Shown here: positions 6,496 through 15,165 of the stretch, in pieces
Layout of the letters: every line of letters starts with the position of its first letter
Position numbering within the stretch: the first letter of the stretch is position 1
Assembly (NCBI GenBank): GCA_043392685.1
Contig: JBHZGM010000023.1
DNA: 64,000 nucleotides
Direction: 5' to 3' (one strand)
Source: Metapseudomonas sp043392685
GTDB lineage: Bacteria; Pseudomonadota; Gammaproteobacteria; Pseudomonadales; Pseudomonadaceae
The notes under the pieces: generated by a model
Told to the model about the DNA's origin: nothing
The model's database searches: none
The model's input: only the letters and a program-made list of their open reading frames with translations
Program-made: the position numbers and the translations under genes

Positions 6496-7911
6496 ATGCG
6501 CTGGGCCTGCATATTGCTGCCGCAGTTGGCGCTGGATGGCGTGCTGCGCGTCCACCCCGACCCCGAAGCGCCCCTGGCGCTGGTGACGGGCACGCCCCAG
6601 CGCCGCGTGCTGCGTGCCCTCAACCCCGCCGCCAGGGCGCTGGGGCTGCGGCCCGGCCAGTCGCTGACCGCCGCCCATGCCCTGACCCGCGACTTCACCC
6701 TGGTGGAGTACGACCCGGCGCGGATCGAGCACTGGCAGCAACTGCTGGCCGCCTGGGCCTACCGCTTCAGTTCCCAGGTCAGCCTGCGCTATCCGCGCTG
6801 CCTGCTGCTGGAGGTGGAATCCAGCTTCGCCCTGTTCGGCCCCTGGCCGCGCTTCGAGGCCCGCTTGCGGCGGGAGCTGGCGGCCCTGGGCTTTCGCCAT
6901 CGCATCGTCGCGGCGCCCAACCCGGCGGCGGCGCGGGTGCTGGCCAATGCCTACGATGGCCTGGCGGTGGCGAACCAGGATGAACTGCGTGCCGCCCTCG
7001 GGCGCCTGCCGGTGGATCGCGCCGGTCTGGCACGGGAAGCCGCCACTGCCTTCGCCCGCATGGGCCTGCGGCATCTGGAACAGGTGCTGGCGCTGCCCCG
7101 GGAGACGCTGGCCAGGCGCTTTCCGGGCGAAGTACTGCAGCACCTCGACACCCTGCTGGGCGAGCGTCCCCTGGCGCTGGAGTGCTATCGGCCTCCGGAT
7201 GAGTTCGACCTGCGCATCGAGCTGAACTTCGAGGTGGAATCCCACCAGGCATTGCTGTTCCCCCTGCGCCGTCTCACCGCCGACCTGGCCGCGTTCCTCG
7301 CCTGCCGTGACAGCGGCGTGCAGCGCTTCACCCTCCATCTGGAACACCGTGACCTGCCGGAAACCCGGGTGCCGGTGGGGCTGCTCAGTGCCGAGCGTGA
7401 GGCGGCCATGCTCTTCGAACTGGCCCGTGGGCGCCTGGAGCAGTTGCAGGTGCCGGCCCCAGTGCGCGCCTTCCGCCTGCAGGCGCGGGACCTGCCGGCC
7501 TTCGTCCCGGAGCGGCGCGAGCTGTTCGACGAGCGCCCGCAGCAATCCCTGCCCTGGGAGCAGTTGCGCGAACGTTTGCGGGCACGCCTGGGAGACGACG
7601 CGGTGCACAGCCTGGCCGCCCGTGCCGATCATCGTCCCGAATGCGCCTGGCAACTGGATGCCGAGGGCCCGCAGGCGCCGCTTCCGCCCGGTCCGCCCCG
7701 TCCCGGCTGGTTGTTGCGTGAGCCCGTGCCCCTGCGGGAATCGTCCGTGCGCATCCTCGCCGGCCCCGAACGCATCGAGTCCGGCTGGTGGGATGGCGGC
7801 GACGTGCGCCGCGACTACTACCTGGTGGAAACCCGTGGCGGCCAGCGTGGCTGGGCCTTTCGCCCGGTGCACGGGGAGGGGCCGCTGCTGTTGCACGGCT
7901 GGTTCGCATGA
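6496..7911 (+). CDS. imuB: ImuB, catalytically inactive Y-family polymerase
   Basis: ImuB is the scaffold of the mutasome that bridges the beta clamp, ImuA and DnaE2. This 471-residue protein has the Y-family fold: the fingers/palm begin MRWACILLPQL, LNPAARALGLRPGQSL follows, and a helix-hairpin-helix region contains MGLRHLEQVLALP. The Asp-x-Asp of active Y-family enzymes at the first strand is absent (ILLPQLALD), as in other ImuB proteins. PQQSLPWEQL near residue 350 is a candidate clamp-binding motif. The start at 6496 follows imuA closely; the frame is open further upstream but only inside imuA. Its stop overlaps the dnaE2 start as ATGA. Confidence 0.93.
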   Translation: MRWACILLPQLALDGVLRVHPDPEAPLALVTGTPQRRVLRALNPAARALGLRPGQSLTAAHALTRDFTLVEYDPARIEHWQQLLAAWAYRFSSQVSLRYPRCLLLEVESSFALFGPWPRFEARLRRELAALGFRHRIVAAPNPAAARVLANAYDGLAVANQDELRAALGRLPVDRAGLAREAATAFARMGLRHLEQVLALPRETLARRFPGEVLQHLDTLLGERPLALECYRPPDEFDLRIELNFEVESHQALLFPLRRLTADLAAFLACRDSGVQRFTLHLEHRDLPETRVPVGLLSAEREAAMLFELARGRLEQLQVPAPVRAFRLQARDLPAFVPERRELFDERPQQSLPWEQLRERLRARLGDDAVHSLAARADHRPECAWQLDAEGPQAPLPPGPPRPGWLLREPVPLRESSVRILAGPERIESGWWDGGDVRRDYYLVETRGGQRGWAFRPVHGEGPLLLHGWFA

Positions 7912-10900
7912 ACGCCTACGCCGAGCTGCACTGCCTGTCCAATTTCAGCTTCCAGCGCGGCGCCTCCAGTGCCAGCGAACTGTTCAAGCGGGCCGGGGAA
8001 CATGGCTACGCGGCGCTGGCGATCACCGACGAATGCACCCTGGCCGGCATCGTCCGCGCCTGGCAGGCCTCCAAAGACGCCGGAGTGCCCCTGGTGATCG
8101 GCAGCGAAGTGCGGGTCGAGGGCGGTCCGAAGCTGGTGCTGCTGGCGGAGAATCTGGCCGGCTACCAGCGCCTTTGCCGGCTCATCACCCAGGCCCGGCG
8201 GCGTGCGAAGAAGGGCGAGTACCGCCTGCTGCGCGAGGACCTGGCCGAGCCCACGGAGGGCCTGCTGGCCCTCTGGGTGCCGGACCGGGAAGACGACGAC
8301 CGCGAAGGCCCCTGGCTGCGCCAGTGCTTCCCCGAACGCCTGTGGCTGGCGGTGGAACTGCACCAGGGGCCGGACGACGCCGGCCGTCTGACGCGCCTGC
8401 TGGCCCTGGCCGCGGGTGTCGGCATCCCGCCCGTGGCGACCGGCGATGTGCATATGCATGCCCGTGGCCGCCGCGCCCTGCAGGACTGCATGACCGCCGT
8501 GCGCCATCACTGCACGGTAGCCGAGGCCGGGTTCCGCTTGTTCCCCAATGGCGAGCGCCACCTGCGCCGCCGTGAGCTGCTGGCCGGCCTCTACCCGGCG
8601 CAGCTGATGGCCGAATCGGTGCGCATTGCCCGTCGCTGCCAGTTCAGCCTGGACCAGCTGGATTACCAGTACCCCCGCGAGCTGGTGCCGGACGGGCACA
8701 GCCCCGGCACCTGGCTGCGCGCCGTCACCGAGGAGGGACTGCTGAGACGCTGGCCCGGCGGCGTGCCGGCCAAGGCGCGAGCGCTGGTGGAAAAGGAGCT
8801 CGCGCTGATCACCGAGCTGGGCTACGAGAGCTACTTCCTCACGGTGTACGACATCGTCGATTTCGCCCGTCGCCAGGGCATCCTTTGCCAGGGGCGCGGC
8901 TCGGCGGCCAACTCGGTGGTGTGCTTCGCCCTGGGCATCACCGAGCTGGACCCCTGTGTCTTCACCGAACTCCTGTTCGAGCGCTTCATGTCGAAGGAGC
9001 GCAACGAGCCGCCGGATATCGACGTCGACTTCGAGCACGAGCGCCGCGAGGAGGTCATCCAGTACCTGTTCCGCCGTTACGGGCGGGGCCGGGCGGCACT
9101 CACGGCGGTGGTCAACACCTACCACGGCGCCGGCGCGGTACGCGATGTGGCCAAGGCCCTCGGCCTGCCACCGGACCAGGTCAACACCCTGGCCGATTGC
9201 TGCGGCGGCTGGAGCGACCAGGGACCTTCGGCGGAGCGTCTGCGGGAAGTGGGCTTCGACCCGGAAAGCCCGGTGCTGCGCCGGGTCGTGGCGCTGACCA
9301 ACGAGTTGATCGGCTTTCCCCGCCACCTGTCCCAGCACCCCGGCGGCTTCGTGATTTCCGAAGCGCCGCTGGACAGCCTGGTACCGGTGGAAAACGCCAG
9401 CATGGCCGAGCGCACCGTCATCCAGTGGGACAAGGACGACCTCGACCTGGTGGGGCTGCTAAAGGTGGACGTGCTGGCGCTGGGCATGCTCAGCGCGCTG
9501 CGCCGCTGCTTCGCGCTGATCGAGCGCTATCGCGGCATCCAGTGGACCCTCGCCACCTTGCCCAAGGAGGACGAGGCCACCTACGACATGATCGGCCGCG
9601 CCGACACCATCGGCGTATTCCAGATCGAGTCGCGGGCGCAGATGTCCATGCTGCCGCGCCTGAAGCCCAGGGCGTTCTACGACCTGGTGATCCAGGTCGC
9701 CATCGTCCGTCCGGGGCCGATCCAGGGGAACATGGTCCATCCCTACCTGCGCCGGCGTAAGGGGGAAGAGAAGGTCACCTATCCCAAGGCTGAGCTGATC
9801 CCGGTATTCAAGCGCACCCTGGGCGTGCCGCTGTTCCAGGAACAGGTGATGCAGCTGGCGATAGTCGCCGCCGACTACACGCCCGGCGAGGCGGACGAAC
9901 TGCGCCGTAACATGGCCGCCTGGAAGCGTCATGGCGGCCTGGAACACCACCGCCAGCGGCTGACCTCGCGGATGCTCGCCAAGGGTTATGAGCGGGATTT
10001 CATCGAGCGGATTTTCGAGCAGATCAAGGGCTTTGGCAGCTACGGTTTTCCCGAATCCCACGCCGCCAGTTTCGCTCTGCTCACCTATGCCAGCTGCTGG
10101 CTGAAATGCCACGAGCCGGCCGCCTACGCCTGCGCCCTGATCAACAGCTGGCCGATGGGCTTCTACAGCCCCGACCAGGTGCTTCAGGATGCCCTCCGCC
10201 ACAGGATCGAGGTGCGTCCGGTGGATGTGCGTTTTTCCGACTGGGATTGCTCCCTGGAGCCGGCGGGAGAGGCTGGAGAACCGGCCATACGCCTGGGGCT
10301 GCGGATGGTGCGGGGCTTTCGCGAGGACGATGCCAGGCGCATGGAGAGCGTGCGCCAGGCCGCCCCCTTCAGCAGCGTCGGCGACCTGGTCCGGCGTGCC
10401 CGGCTGGACGCTCGCGCCCGCGAACTCCTGGCCGACTCCGGCGCCCTGCGCGGCCTGGCCGGGCACCGTCACCGGGCGCGCTGGGTGGTCGCCGGGGTGG
10501 AGGTGCAGGCGCCGCTCTTCGCCGGCCTGCCGGAGCAGGAAGAAACCCAGGTGGCCCTGCCGTTGCCCAGCGTGGGCGAAGACATGCTCACCGACTACGC
10601 TACCCTGGGCACCACCCTCGGGCCGCATCCTCTTTCCCTGCTGCGCGCGGCTTTGCGCAAGCGGCGCTGCCGCAGCTCGCGGGAGTTGCAGGCGGTGGAG
10701 CACGGAAGGAACCTCAGCGTCGCCGGCCTGGTGGTCGGGCGCCAGCGCCCGCAGACCGCCAGCGGGGTGATCTTCGTCACCCTGGAATACGAATACGGCA
10801 TGGTCAATGTGGTGGTCTGGCACGACCTGGCCGAACGCCAGCGCCGCGTTCTGGTGGGCTCTCAGTTATTGCAGGTGGACGGTCGCCTGGAGTCGGTGGA

Positions 10901-10988
10901 CGGCGTTCGCCACCTCATCGCCCGCCGCCTGCACGACCTCACACCGCTGCTGTCGGGGCTGGATGTGAGAAGCCGCGATTTTCACTAG
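7908..10988 (+). CDS. dnaE2: DnaE2 (ImuC), error-prone DNA polymerase
   Basis: DnaE2 is the C-family polymerase that performs mutagenic bypass in the ImuA-ImuB-DnaE2 complex. The 1026-residue length is normal. An N-terminal PHP domain starts with AELHCLSNFSF and includes AITDECTLAG. The polymerase palm carries the catalytic aspartates in PDIDVDF (D372 and D374). GRGSAANSVVCF, FGSYGFPESHA and a C-terminal OB-fold (VAGLVVGRQRPQTASG) follow in the expected order. It starts at ATG 7908, overlapping the imuB stop by four bases, so translational coupling is likely. It is the last gene of the SOS-controlled operon; repeats rather than a clear terminator follow. Confidence 0.95.
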   Translation: MNAYAELHCLSNFSFQRGASSASELFKRAGEHGYAALAITDECTLAGIVRAWQASKDAGVPLVIGSEVRVEGGPKLVLLAENLAGYQRLCRLITQARRRAKKGEYRLLREDLAEPTEGLLALWVPDREDDDREGPWLRQCFPERLWLAVELHQGPDDAGRLTRLLALAAGVGIPPVATGDVHMHARGRRALQDCMTAVRHHCTVAEAGFRLFPNGERHLRRRELLAGLYPAQLMAESVRIARRCQFSLDQLDYQYPRELVPDGHSPGTWLRAVTEEGLLRRWPGGVPAKARALVEKELALITELGYESYFLTVYDIVDFARRQGILCQGRGSAANSVVCFALGITELDPCVFTELLFERFMSKERNEPPDIDVDFEHERREEVIQYLFRRYGRGRAALTAVVNTYHGAGAVRDVAKALGLPPDQVNTLADCCGGWSDQGPSAERLREVGFDPESPVLRRVVALTNELIGFPRHLSQHPGGFVISEAPLDSLVPVENASMAERTVIQWDKDDLDLVGLLKVDVLALGMLSALRRCFALIERYRGIQWTLATLPKEDEATYDMIGRADTIGVFQIESRAQMSMLPRLKPRAFYDLVIQVAIVRPGPIQGNMVHPYLRRRKGEEKVTYPKAELIPVFKRTLGVPLFQEQVMQLAIVAADYTPGEADELRRNMAAWKRHGGLEHHRQRLTSRMLAKGYERDFIERIFEQIKGFGSYGFPESHAASFALLTYASCWLKCHEPAAYACALINSWPMGFYSPDQVLQDALRHRIEVRPVDVRFSDWDCSLEPAGEAGEPAIRLGLRMVRGFREDDARRMESVRQAAPFSSVGDLVRRARLDARARELLADSGALRGLAGHRHRARWVVAGVEVQAPLFAGLPEQEETQVALPLPSVGEDMLTDYATLGTTLGPHPLSLLRAALRKRRCRSSRELQAVEHGRNLSVAGLVVGRQRPQTASGVIFVTLEYEYGMVNVVVWHDLAERQRRVLVGSQLLQVDGRLESVDGVRHLIARRLHDLTPLLSGLDVRSRDFH

Positions 10989-11021
10989 ATCGATGAAGAT
11001 CGCTGCTCATTGGCTGAAAAA

Positions 11022-11068
11022 GATGGGTATCGCTGCGCTTGCGGAACGCCGCCCGACCCATCCTACGG
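11022..11068. repeat. Intergenic repeat, GATGGGTATCGCT...CCATCCTACGG type
   Basis: The unit reads GATGGGTATCGCTGCGCTTG and, after a GC-rich middle, ends CCCATCCTACGG. The same two ends recur at 37356-37445, where the element is a full palindrome. It lies in the 296-base gap after dnaE2, which otherwise contains only the repeats at 11151-11280. Confidence 0.7.
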
Positions 11069-11150
11069 TCGGGCCTGGGTAGATCGTCGCCTGGATGAAA
11101 TCCGGGAACGGTGGATGGAACTTCCCCGGATTTCATATACGGGCTACCTA

Positions 11151-11280
11151 CTGTGGGAATTCATTCGCGATTGAAATCGCCCCCACAAGGGCGGGTGAGG
11201 CCCGGGCGATGTGCGCATTGGCCAATGTTGTAGGGGGGAATTCATTCGCCAAGGGGCGCGGAGCGCCCCGGCTCTACAGG
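11151..11280. repeat. Two GAATTCATTCGC-type REP elements
   Basis: The first (11151-11189) reads CTGTGGGAATTCATTCGC and is followed by an inverted GCGATTGAAATCGCCCCCAC half. The second (11228-11280) begins TTGTAGGGGGGAATTC and ends CTCTACAGG. They belong to the dispersed family seen most clearly at 38767-38868. They sit between dnaE2 and the convergent His-tract gene and may help terminate both. Confidence 0.75.
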
Positions 11281-11284
11281 ACGT

Positions 11285-11470
11285 TCAGTGCGGAACCACC
11301 GGTGCGTTCTTCGCCTTGTGCCGTCGGAACGAGCGGGAAGAGTGGGGGGGCGAAGGCCGGCTGTGATGGTGGTGGTGATGGTGGGAGATCCTGAGCATGG
11401 CCCACAGCAACGCGACCGCTGCCAGCAGCCAGCCCATGATCATCAGGGCTATGAAAATTTCGGGACCCAT
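11285..11470 (-). CDS. Small single-span membrane protein with poly-His tract
   Basis: This 61-residue protein begins MGPEIFIALMIMGWLLAAVA and has one membrane helix (about residues 4-27). Seven consecutive histidines follow directly, then a Pro/Ser/His-rich basic tail. The tract uses mixed CAC/CAT codons, so it is not a cloning tag. Histidine clusters next to a membrane helix can bind Ni, Zn or Cu, but no function is established here. The ATG at 11470 is preferred because the helix then starts at the N-terminus. A longer start at 11506 is possible. Confidence 0.55.
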   Translation of the reverse strand: MGPEIFIALMIMGWLLAAVALLWAMLRISHHHHHHHSRPSPPHSSRSFRRHKAKNAPVVPH

Positions 11471-11596
11471 TGCGAACCGCCTCTGGCGCCGAAGTGGAAG
11501 GCGCACGACAAGAGTCTAGCCGGGTCAGTATGACGGCCGATCGAAGCCGGCTGCCTTTGGTCGGCTGGCACACTGAAATCAGACGAGGTGCACCTG

Positions 11597-12004
11597 CTAG
11601 CCACACTCCTGGGCCATGTTGCGCTTGGCCTTCTCGGTTGGCGCGTTGCGGTACTGCTCGGTCCAGAACTGGCACTTGGCATCGTTCAGCCGGCGCTGTT
11701 CCTCCAGCCGTTCCTGGCGCTCGTTGTCCGCGCGCTGGGCGGCGTTGTAGTTCTCCTCGTACTTCTGCAGGCGCTCGTCGCCCGTGCCTGGCACGGGCGC
11801 CGGCTGCGGTTCCGCTTGTGGCGGGGCAGGTGGCGGGGTGAGGACTTCGGCCACCGGAGGCTGGTTGCCGTCCGTATAGAGCTGGTAACCGAGGTAGGTG
11901 GTCAGGCCGATGGCGATGAAACCGAGCCAGACCCCCAGGGCGACGCTGAAGGTCAGGACCAGGGGGTTGAAGCTGATGCGCAGGATGCGACGTGGGCGAG
12001 CCAT
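11597..12004 (-). CDS. Membrane-anchored hypothetical protein
   Basis: The 135-residue protein has a basic N-terminus (MARPRRILRISF) and one membrane helix at about residues 15-40. A Pro-rich linker follows (TPPPAPPQAEPQPAPVPG), then a charged helical, probably coiled-coil, C-terminal region ending KCQFWTEQYRNAPTEKAKR. The topology suggests an inner-membrane anchor with a periplasmic tail. GGAGG lies seven bases before the ATG at 12004, which decides the start. It follows the GreA/GreB-like gene by 31 bases on the same strand and is probably cotranscribed. I do not recognise the family. Confidence 0.7.
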   Translation of the reverse strand: MARPRRILRISFNPLVLTFSVALGVWLGFIAIGLTTYLGYQLYTDGNQPPVAEVLTPPPAPPQAEPQPAPVPGTGDERLQKYEENYNAAQRADNERQERLEEQRRLNDAKCQFWTEQYRNAPTEKAKRNMAQECG

Positions 12005-12035
12005 GGTGCCTCCGAAGCGGTGGGGCGGCAGGAAA

Positions 12036-12518
12036 TCAGTGTACCTCCAGCACCTCGAAGGCCTGCTGGCCATTGCCGATGGTCAGGATCACCTCGGCGC
12101 CTTCGCCCTTGCCCAGCAGCGCCTGGCCCAGGGGCGAACGCGGGCTGATCACGGTGATTTCCTCGCCGTTGTCGACCACTTTCAGACCGGCAGCCTCGGG
12201 GCCGAGGAACAACCGCTGTTCGCTGCCATCCTCGGCGGCCAGCAGCACCAGCGCACTGAGCTGGATACCGCGCGCCGGGTCGAAGGGGCGCAGGTTGAGG
12301 TTCTCGAACAGCCCCAGGGCCTGTTTGATCTCCGCTGCCCGACGCGCCTGGCCGGTAGCCAGGTAGGAGGCTTCCAGGCCGAGGGTGTCGTACTTGTTTT
12401 CGGCGATGTTTTCCTCGTGGGTCGCCGCCTCGTAGGCGGTCTGCGCCGCGCGTTGCAGCAATTGCAGGTCGGCGGCGAGCTTGTCGAGGATCAGGCGATG
12501 TATGCGGGCTTTGTCCAT
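12036..12518 (-). CDS. GreA/GreB-like transcription factor
   Basis: The 160-residue protein has an N-terminal helical region (about residues 1-75, ending near LATGQARRAAEIKQAL). A C-terminal GreA/GreB-type domain follows, with GIQLSALVLLAAEDG, FLGPEAAGLKV and the typical SPRSPLGQALLGKGEG. Classical Gre factors insert an acidic-tipped coiled coil into the RNA polymerase secondary channel to stimulate transcript cleavage. Here the N-terminal helices differ from canonical GreA and carry acidic residues at HEENIAENKYD. It may be a Gre-family or Rnk-like polymerase-binding protein, and the exact activity is not known. The downstream membrane-protein gene follows by 31 bases. Confidence 0.75.
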   Translation of the reverse strand: MDKARIHRLILDKLAADLQLLQRAAQTAYEAATHEENIAENKYDTLGLEASYLATGQARRAAEIKQALGLFENLNLRPFDPARGIQLSALVLLAAEDGSEQRLFLGPEAAGLKVVDNGEEITVISPRSPLGQALLGKGEGAEVILTIGNGQQAFEVLEVH

Positions 12519-13063
12519 GGAGGCAGGAGGTGGCGAAGGGCTGGAGCCGGCATTCTAAAAGCCTTCCCGTGCGGGAGGAAAACGGCTTCGTACAAGACGG
12601 GAACGAACTTGTGCACAGTGTTGGCGCAGGAGTACGTCCGTACCAGCTTAAGCAGGGTGCCCGGAGTACTTTTCTCGTGCCATTTGTCGCCGCCTGGAAC
12701 GCCCGTACAACACAGGTTCCAGGCGCTTTTCGGAGCAAAATGCCCCGCAATGGAGCGGGCAGGGGGTTGACAGTTTCAAGTTGTGCACAGTTGCGATGCA
12801 GCTTCGCAAAGGACTGCTGAAATGTCCCGTAAGCGCTTGATTCGCAGTGATGATTTCGTAACTACATGAAAAATAAGGAATTTTATAATTGGTGAAAAAA
12901 TCATCAGTTTGAGCGGAGGCCACGAACCATAAGCACTCGGTGACGTTTCGATCATCTTCTCAACAGAGTTATCCACAGGTTCTGTGGATTGTCCTGAGCA
13001 CTTGCTCTAGAACGCCACATTCGGCAATTGCAAGACTTTACCTGCCAGAAAAAAGGAGTAGAG
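12519..13063. other. 545-base gene-free region with promoter-like and DnaA-box-like sequence
   Basis: I see no coding region here. It holds TTGACA at 12766, an AT-rich patch around 12850-12905 and an inverted repeat ATCCACAG-GTT-CTGTGGAT at 12971-12989. The left arm of that repeat includes the perfect DnaA box TTATCCACA (12969-12977). It probably contains the divergent promoters for the Gre-like gene and the Sel1 gene. A small RNA cannot be excluded. Confidence 0.5.
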
Positions 13064-13507
13064 TTGCGCGCCTTTCTCGCCAGCTGCCCCTTTTTCATGA
13101 AGTTCCGCGTCCCCGCTGAGTCCGTTTCCAGCCAGCAAACCCTGCCCACCCGCGTTGCCCTCTGGCTGCTGGACAGCCCGCGCCTGGGCCAGGCGCAGAG
13201 CGTGAAGCGGATTGCCGGCAAGATGCTCAAGCAGCCGGCACGGGAAGGCGTGGTCGTGGCACAAAGCCGCCTGGGCCAGATGCTCTGCCGCGACTGCGGC
13301 AACCCGCGTGACCGCCGCATCGGCCTGGACATGCTGCGCCAGGCCGCCCGCGCCGGCGACCGCTGCGCTCAGCTCGAATTGGGCCGCCTGTGCAGCCAGC
13401 CCCGCGTCAACGAACCGGAACAGGCCCGCCACTGGCTGGAACAGGCGGCCTCCCAGGGTTCCCACGAAGCCAGGCACCTGCTCAGCCGCCTCCCGCGGCA
13501 CTCCTGA
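13064..13507 (+). CDS. Sel1-like repeat protein
   Basis: The 147-residue protein contains about three Sel1/TPR-like alpha-helical repeats: VVAQSRLGQMLCRDC, GLDMLRQAARAGDRCAQLEL and ARHWLEQAASQGSHEARHLL. Such repeats are protein-interaction scaffolds; the partner is unknown. The start is set at TTG 13064 because AAGGAG lies five bases before it. An ATG at 13097 has no comparable site and would remove the first 11 residues. rmuC follows 50 bases later on the same strand. Confidence 0.78.
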   Translation: MRAFLASCPFFMKFRVPAESVSSQQTLPTRVALWLLDSPRLGQAQSVKRIAGKMLKQPAREGVVVAQSRLGQMLCRDCGNPRDRRIGLDMLRQAARAGDRCAQLELGRLCSQPRVNEPEQARHWLEQAASQGSHEARHLLSRLPRHS

Positions 13508-13557
13508 TCGCGCCGCGCGGCTGGGTATACTCCCGGCATTCCAGCGCGGAGCCGCTC

Positions 13558-15036
13558 ATGCCCCTAGATATCCCCAACCTGTTGATCGGCCTGCTCGTCG
13601 CCGCCGTGCCCCTCCTGGGCCTGGTCTGGCAACAGCAGCGCAAGCTCACTGCCCTGCAAACCGAACGCACCCTGCTCGAAGAGCGCCTGGCCAATGCCCA
13701 ACTGGCCCAGGACGGTCTGGCCGTGCAACTGGACGACAGCCGCGAGGAAAATCGCGAGCTCAACCAGCTCAACGCCGCCCAGCAGGCCGAACTGGCGGCC
13801 CTGCGCCGCGAGGCCGAGTTGCTTGGAGTCGAACGCCAGAGCGCCCGGGAAGCCTTGCTGGCCTGGAACCAGGAACGCGAGCGCAAGGATGCCGAACTGC
13901 GCCGCCTGGATGCCGACCGCGCCAGCCTGGAAGCTGAACTGCGGGAGCAGCGCGAGTCCCATGAACAGCGCATGACCGACCTGCAGGCGGCCCGTGACGA
14001 CCTGCGGGCGCAGTTCGCCGAGCTGGCCGGGAAGATCTTCGACGAGCGCGAGCAGCGCTTTGCCGAAACCAGCCAGCAGCGTCTCGGCCAGTTGCTCGAC
14101 CCGCTCAAGGAACGCATCCAGGCCTTCGAGAAGCGGGTGGAAGAGAGCTATCAACAGGAAGCCCGCGAGCGTTTCTCCCTGGGCAAGGAACTGGAGCGCC
14201 TGCAACAGCTCAACCAGCGTCTGGGCGACGAAGCCACCAACCTGACCCGCGCCCTGAAAGGCCAGAAGACCCAGGGCAACTGGGGCGAGCTGGTGCTGGA
14301 GCGGGTGCTGGAGCATGCCGGCCTGGAGAAGGGGCGCGAGTACCAGACCCAGGTCAGCCTGAAGAGTGCCGAAGGCGAGCGCTTCCAGCCCGACGTGCTG
14401 ATCCAGCTGCCGGGGGACAAGCAGGTGGTGGTGGATGCCAAGGTCAGCCTCACCGCCTACCAGGCGCTGATCGCCGCCGACGACGAGGCCGCCCGCAGCC
14501 AGGCCCTGAAGCAGCATGTGCTGTCCTTGCGCAGCCATCTCAAGGGCCTGTCGGTGAAGGACTACCAGCGCCTGGAAGGGCTGCACAGCCTGGATTTCGT
14601 GCTGCTCTTCGTGCCCATCGAAGCCGCCTTCGCCGCCGCCCTGCAGGCCGATCCCGGATTGTTCCAGGAAGCCTTCGAGCAGCACATCGTGATCGTCAGC
14701 CCGACCACCCTGCTGGCTACCCTGCGGGTGATCGACAGCCTCTGGCGCCAGGAGCGGCAGAGCCAGAACGCCCGCGAGATCGCCGAGCGCGCCGGGGCGC
14801 TGTACGACAAGTTCGTTGCCTTCGTCCAGGACCTGGACGAGATGGGCAGCCGCCTGCAACAGCTGGACAAGGCCTACGCCAACGCCCGCAACAAGCTGGT
14901 GGAGGGCCGCGGCAACCTCATCGGCCGGGCGGAAAACCTCAAGCTTCTCGGCGCCCGCGCCAGCAAGAGCCTGCCCAATGACCTGCTGGAAAGGGCAGCG
15001 GGGTTGCCGCTGCTGGATGAGCAGATCGAGGGGTAA
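13558..15036 (+). CDS. rmuC: DNA recombination protein RmuC
   Basis: RmuC-family proteins limit recombination at inverted repeats and are predicted nucleases of the PD-(D/E)XK type. The 492-residue protein has an N-terminal membrane helix (about residues 6-23, LLIGLLVAAVPLLGLVW). A long coiled coil covers residues 25-220 and a conserved C-terminal domain follows. That domain includes TQGNWGELVLERVLEHAG, RFQPDVLIQLPG and VVVDAKVSLTAY, the last carrying the putative catalytic D-x-K element. The coding start at 13558 is chosen because it gives the membrane anchor; upstream sequence in frame overlaps the Sel1 gene. The length fits the family. Confidence 0.93.
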   Translation: MPLDIPNLLIGLLVAAVPLLGLVWQQQRKLTALQTERTLLEERLANAQLAQDGLAVQLDDSREENRELNQLNAAQQAELAALRREAELLGVERQSAREALLAWNQERERKDAELRRLDADRASLEAELREQRESHEQRMTDLQAARDDLRAQFAELAGKIFDEREQRFAETSQQRLGQLLDPLKERIQAFEKRVEESYQQEARERFSLGKELERLQQLNQRLGDEATNLTRALKGQKTQGNWGELVLERVLEHAGLEKGREYQTQVSLKSAEGERFQPDVLIQLPGDKQVVVDAKVSLTAYQALIAADDEAARSQALKQHVLSLRSHLKGLSVKDYQRLEGLHSLDFVLLFVPIEAAFAAALQADPGLFQEAFEQHIVIVSPTTLLATLRVIDSLWRQERQSQNAREIAERAGALYDKFVAFVQDLDEMGSRLQQLDKAYANARNKLVEGRGNLIGRAENLKLLGARASKSLPNDLLERAAGLPLLDEQIEG

Positions 15037-15042
15037 GTCCCC

Positions 15043-15101
15043 CTGTAGGAGCTAGCTTGCTAGCGAAACGGGGCCATTCGCCAGCAAGCTGGCTCCTACA
15101 G
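15043..15101. repeat. REPIN: inverted pair of REP elements
   Basis: CTGTAGGAGCTAGCTTGCTA on the left faces TAGCAAGCTGGCTCCTACAG-like sequence on the right, forming a 59-base hairpin unit. This is the Pseudomonas REPIN architecture normally mobilised by a RAYT transposase, which is not in this window. It begins six bases after the rmuC stop and may terminate rmuC transcription. Confidence 0.85.
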
Positions 15102-15165
15102 CCAATGCAGACACAGCCCATTCATTCGCGCCGCTCACCCTGCGTGAATGCCGCGAGCGGCCTGC

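Noticed and set aside
11285..11470. The His7 tract as vector or tag contamination
   Set aside because: Codons are mixed, the tract is internal between a natural membrane helix and tail, and surrounding DNA is ordinary chromosome sequence.
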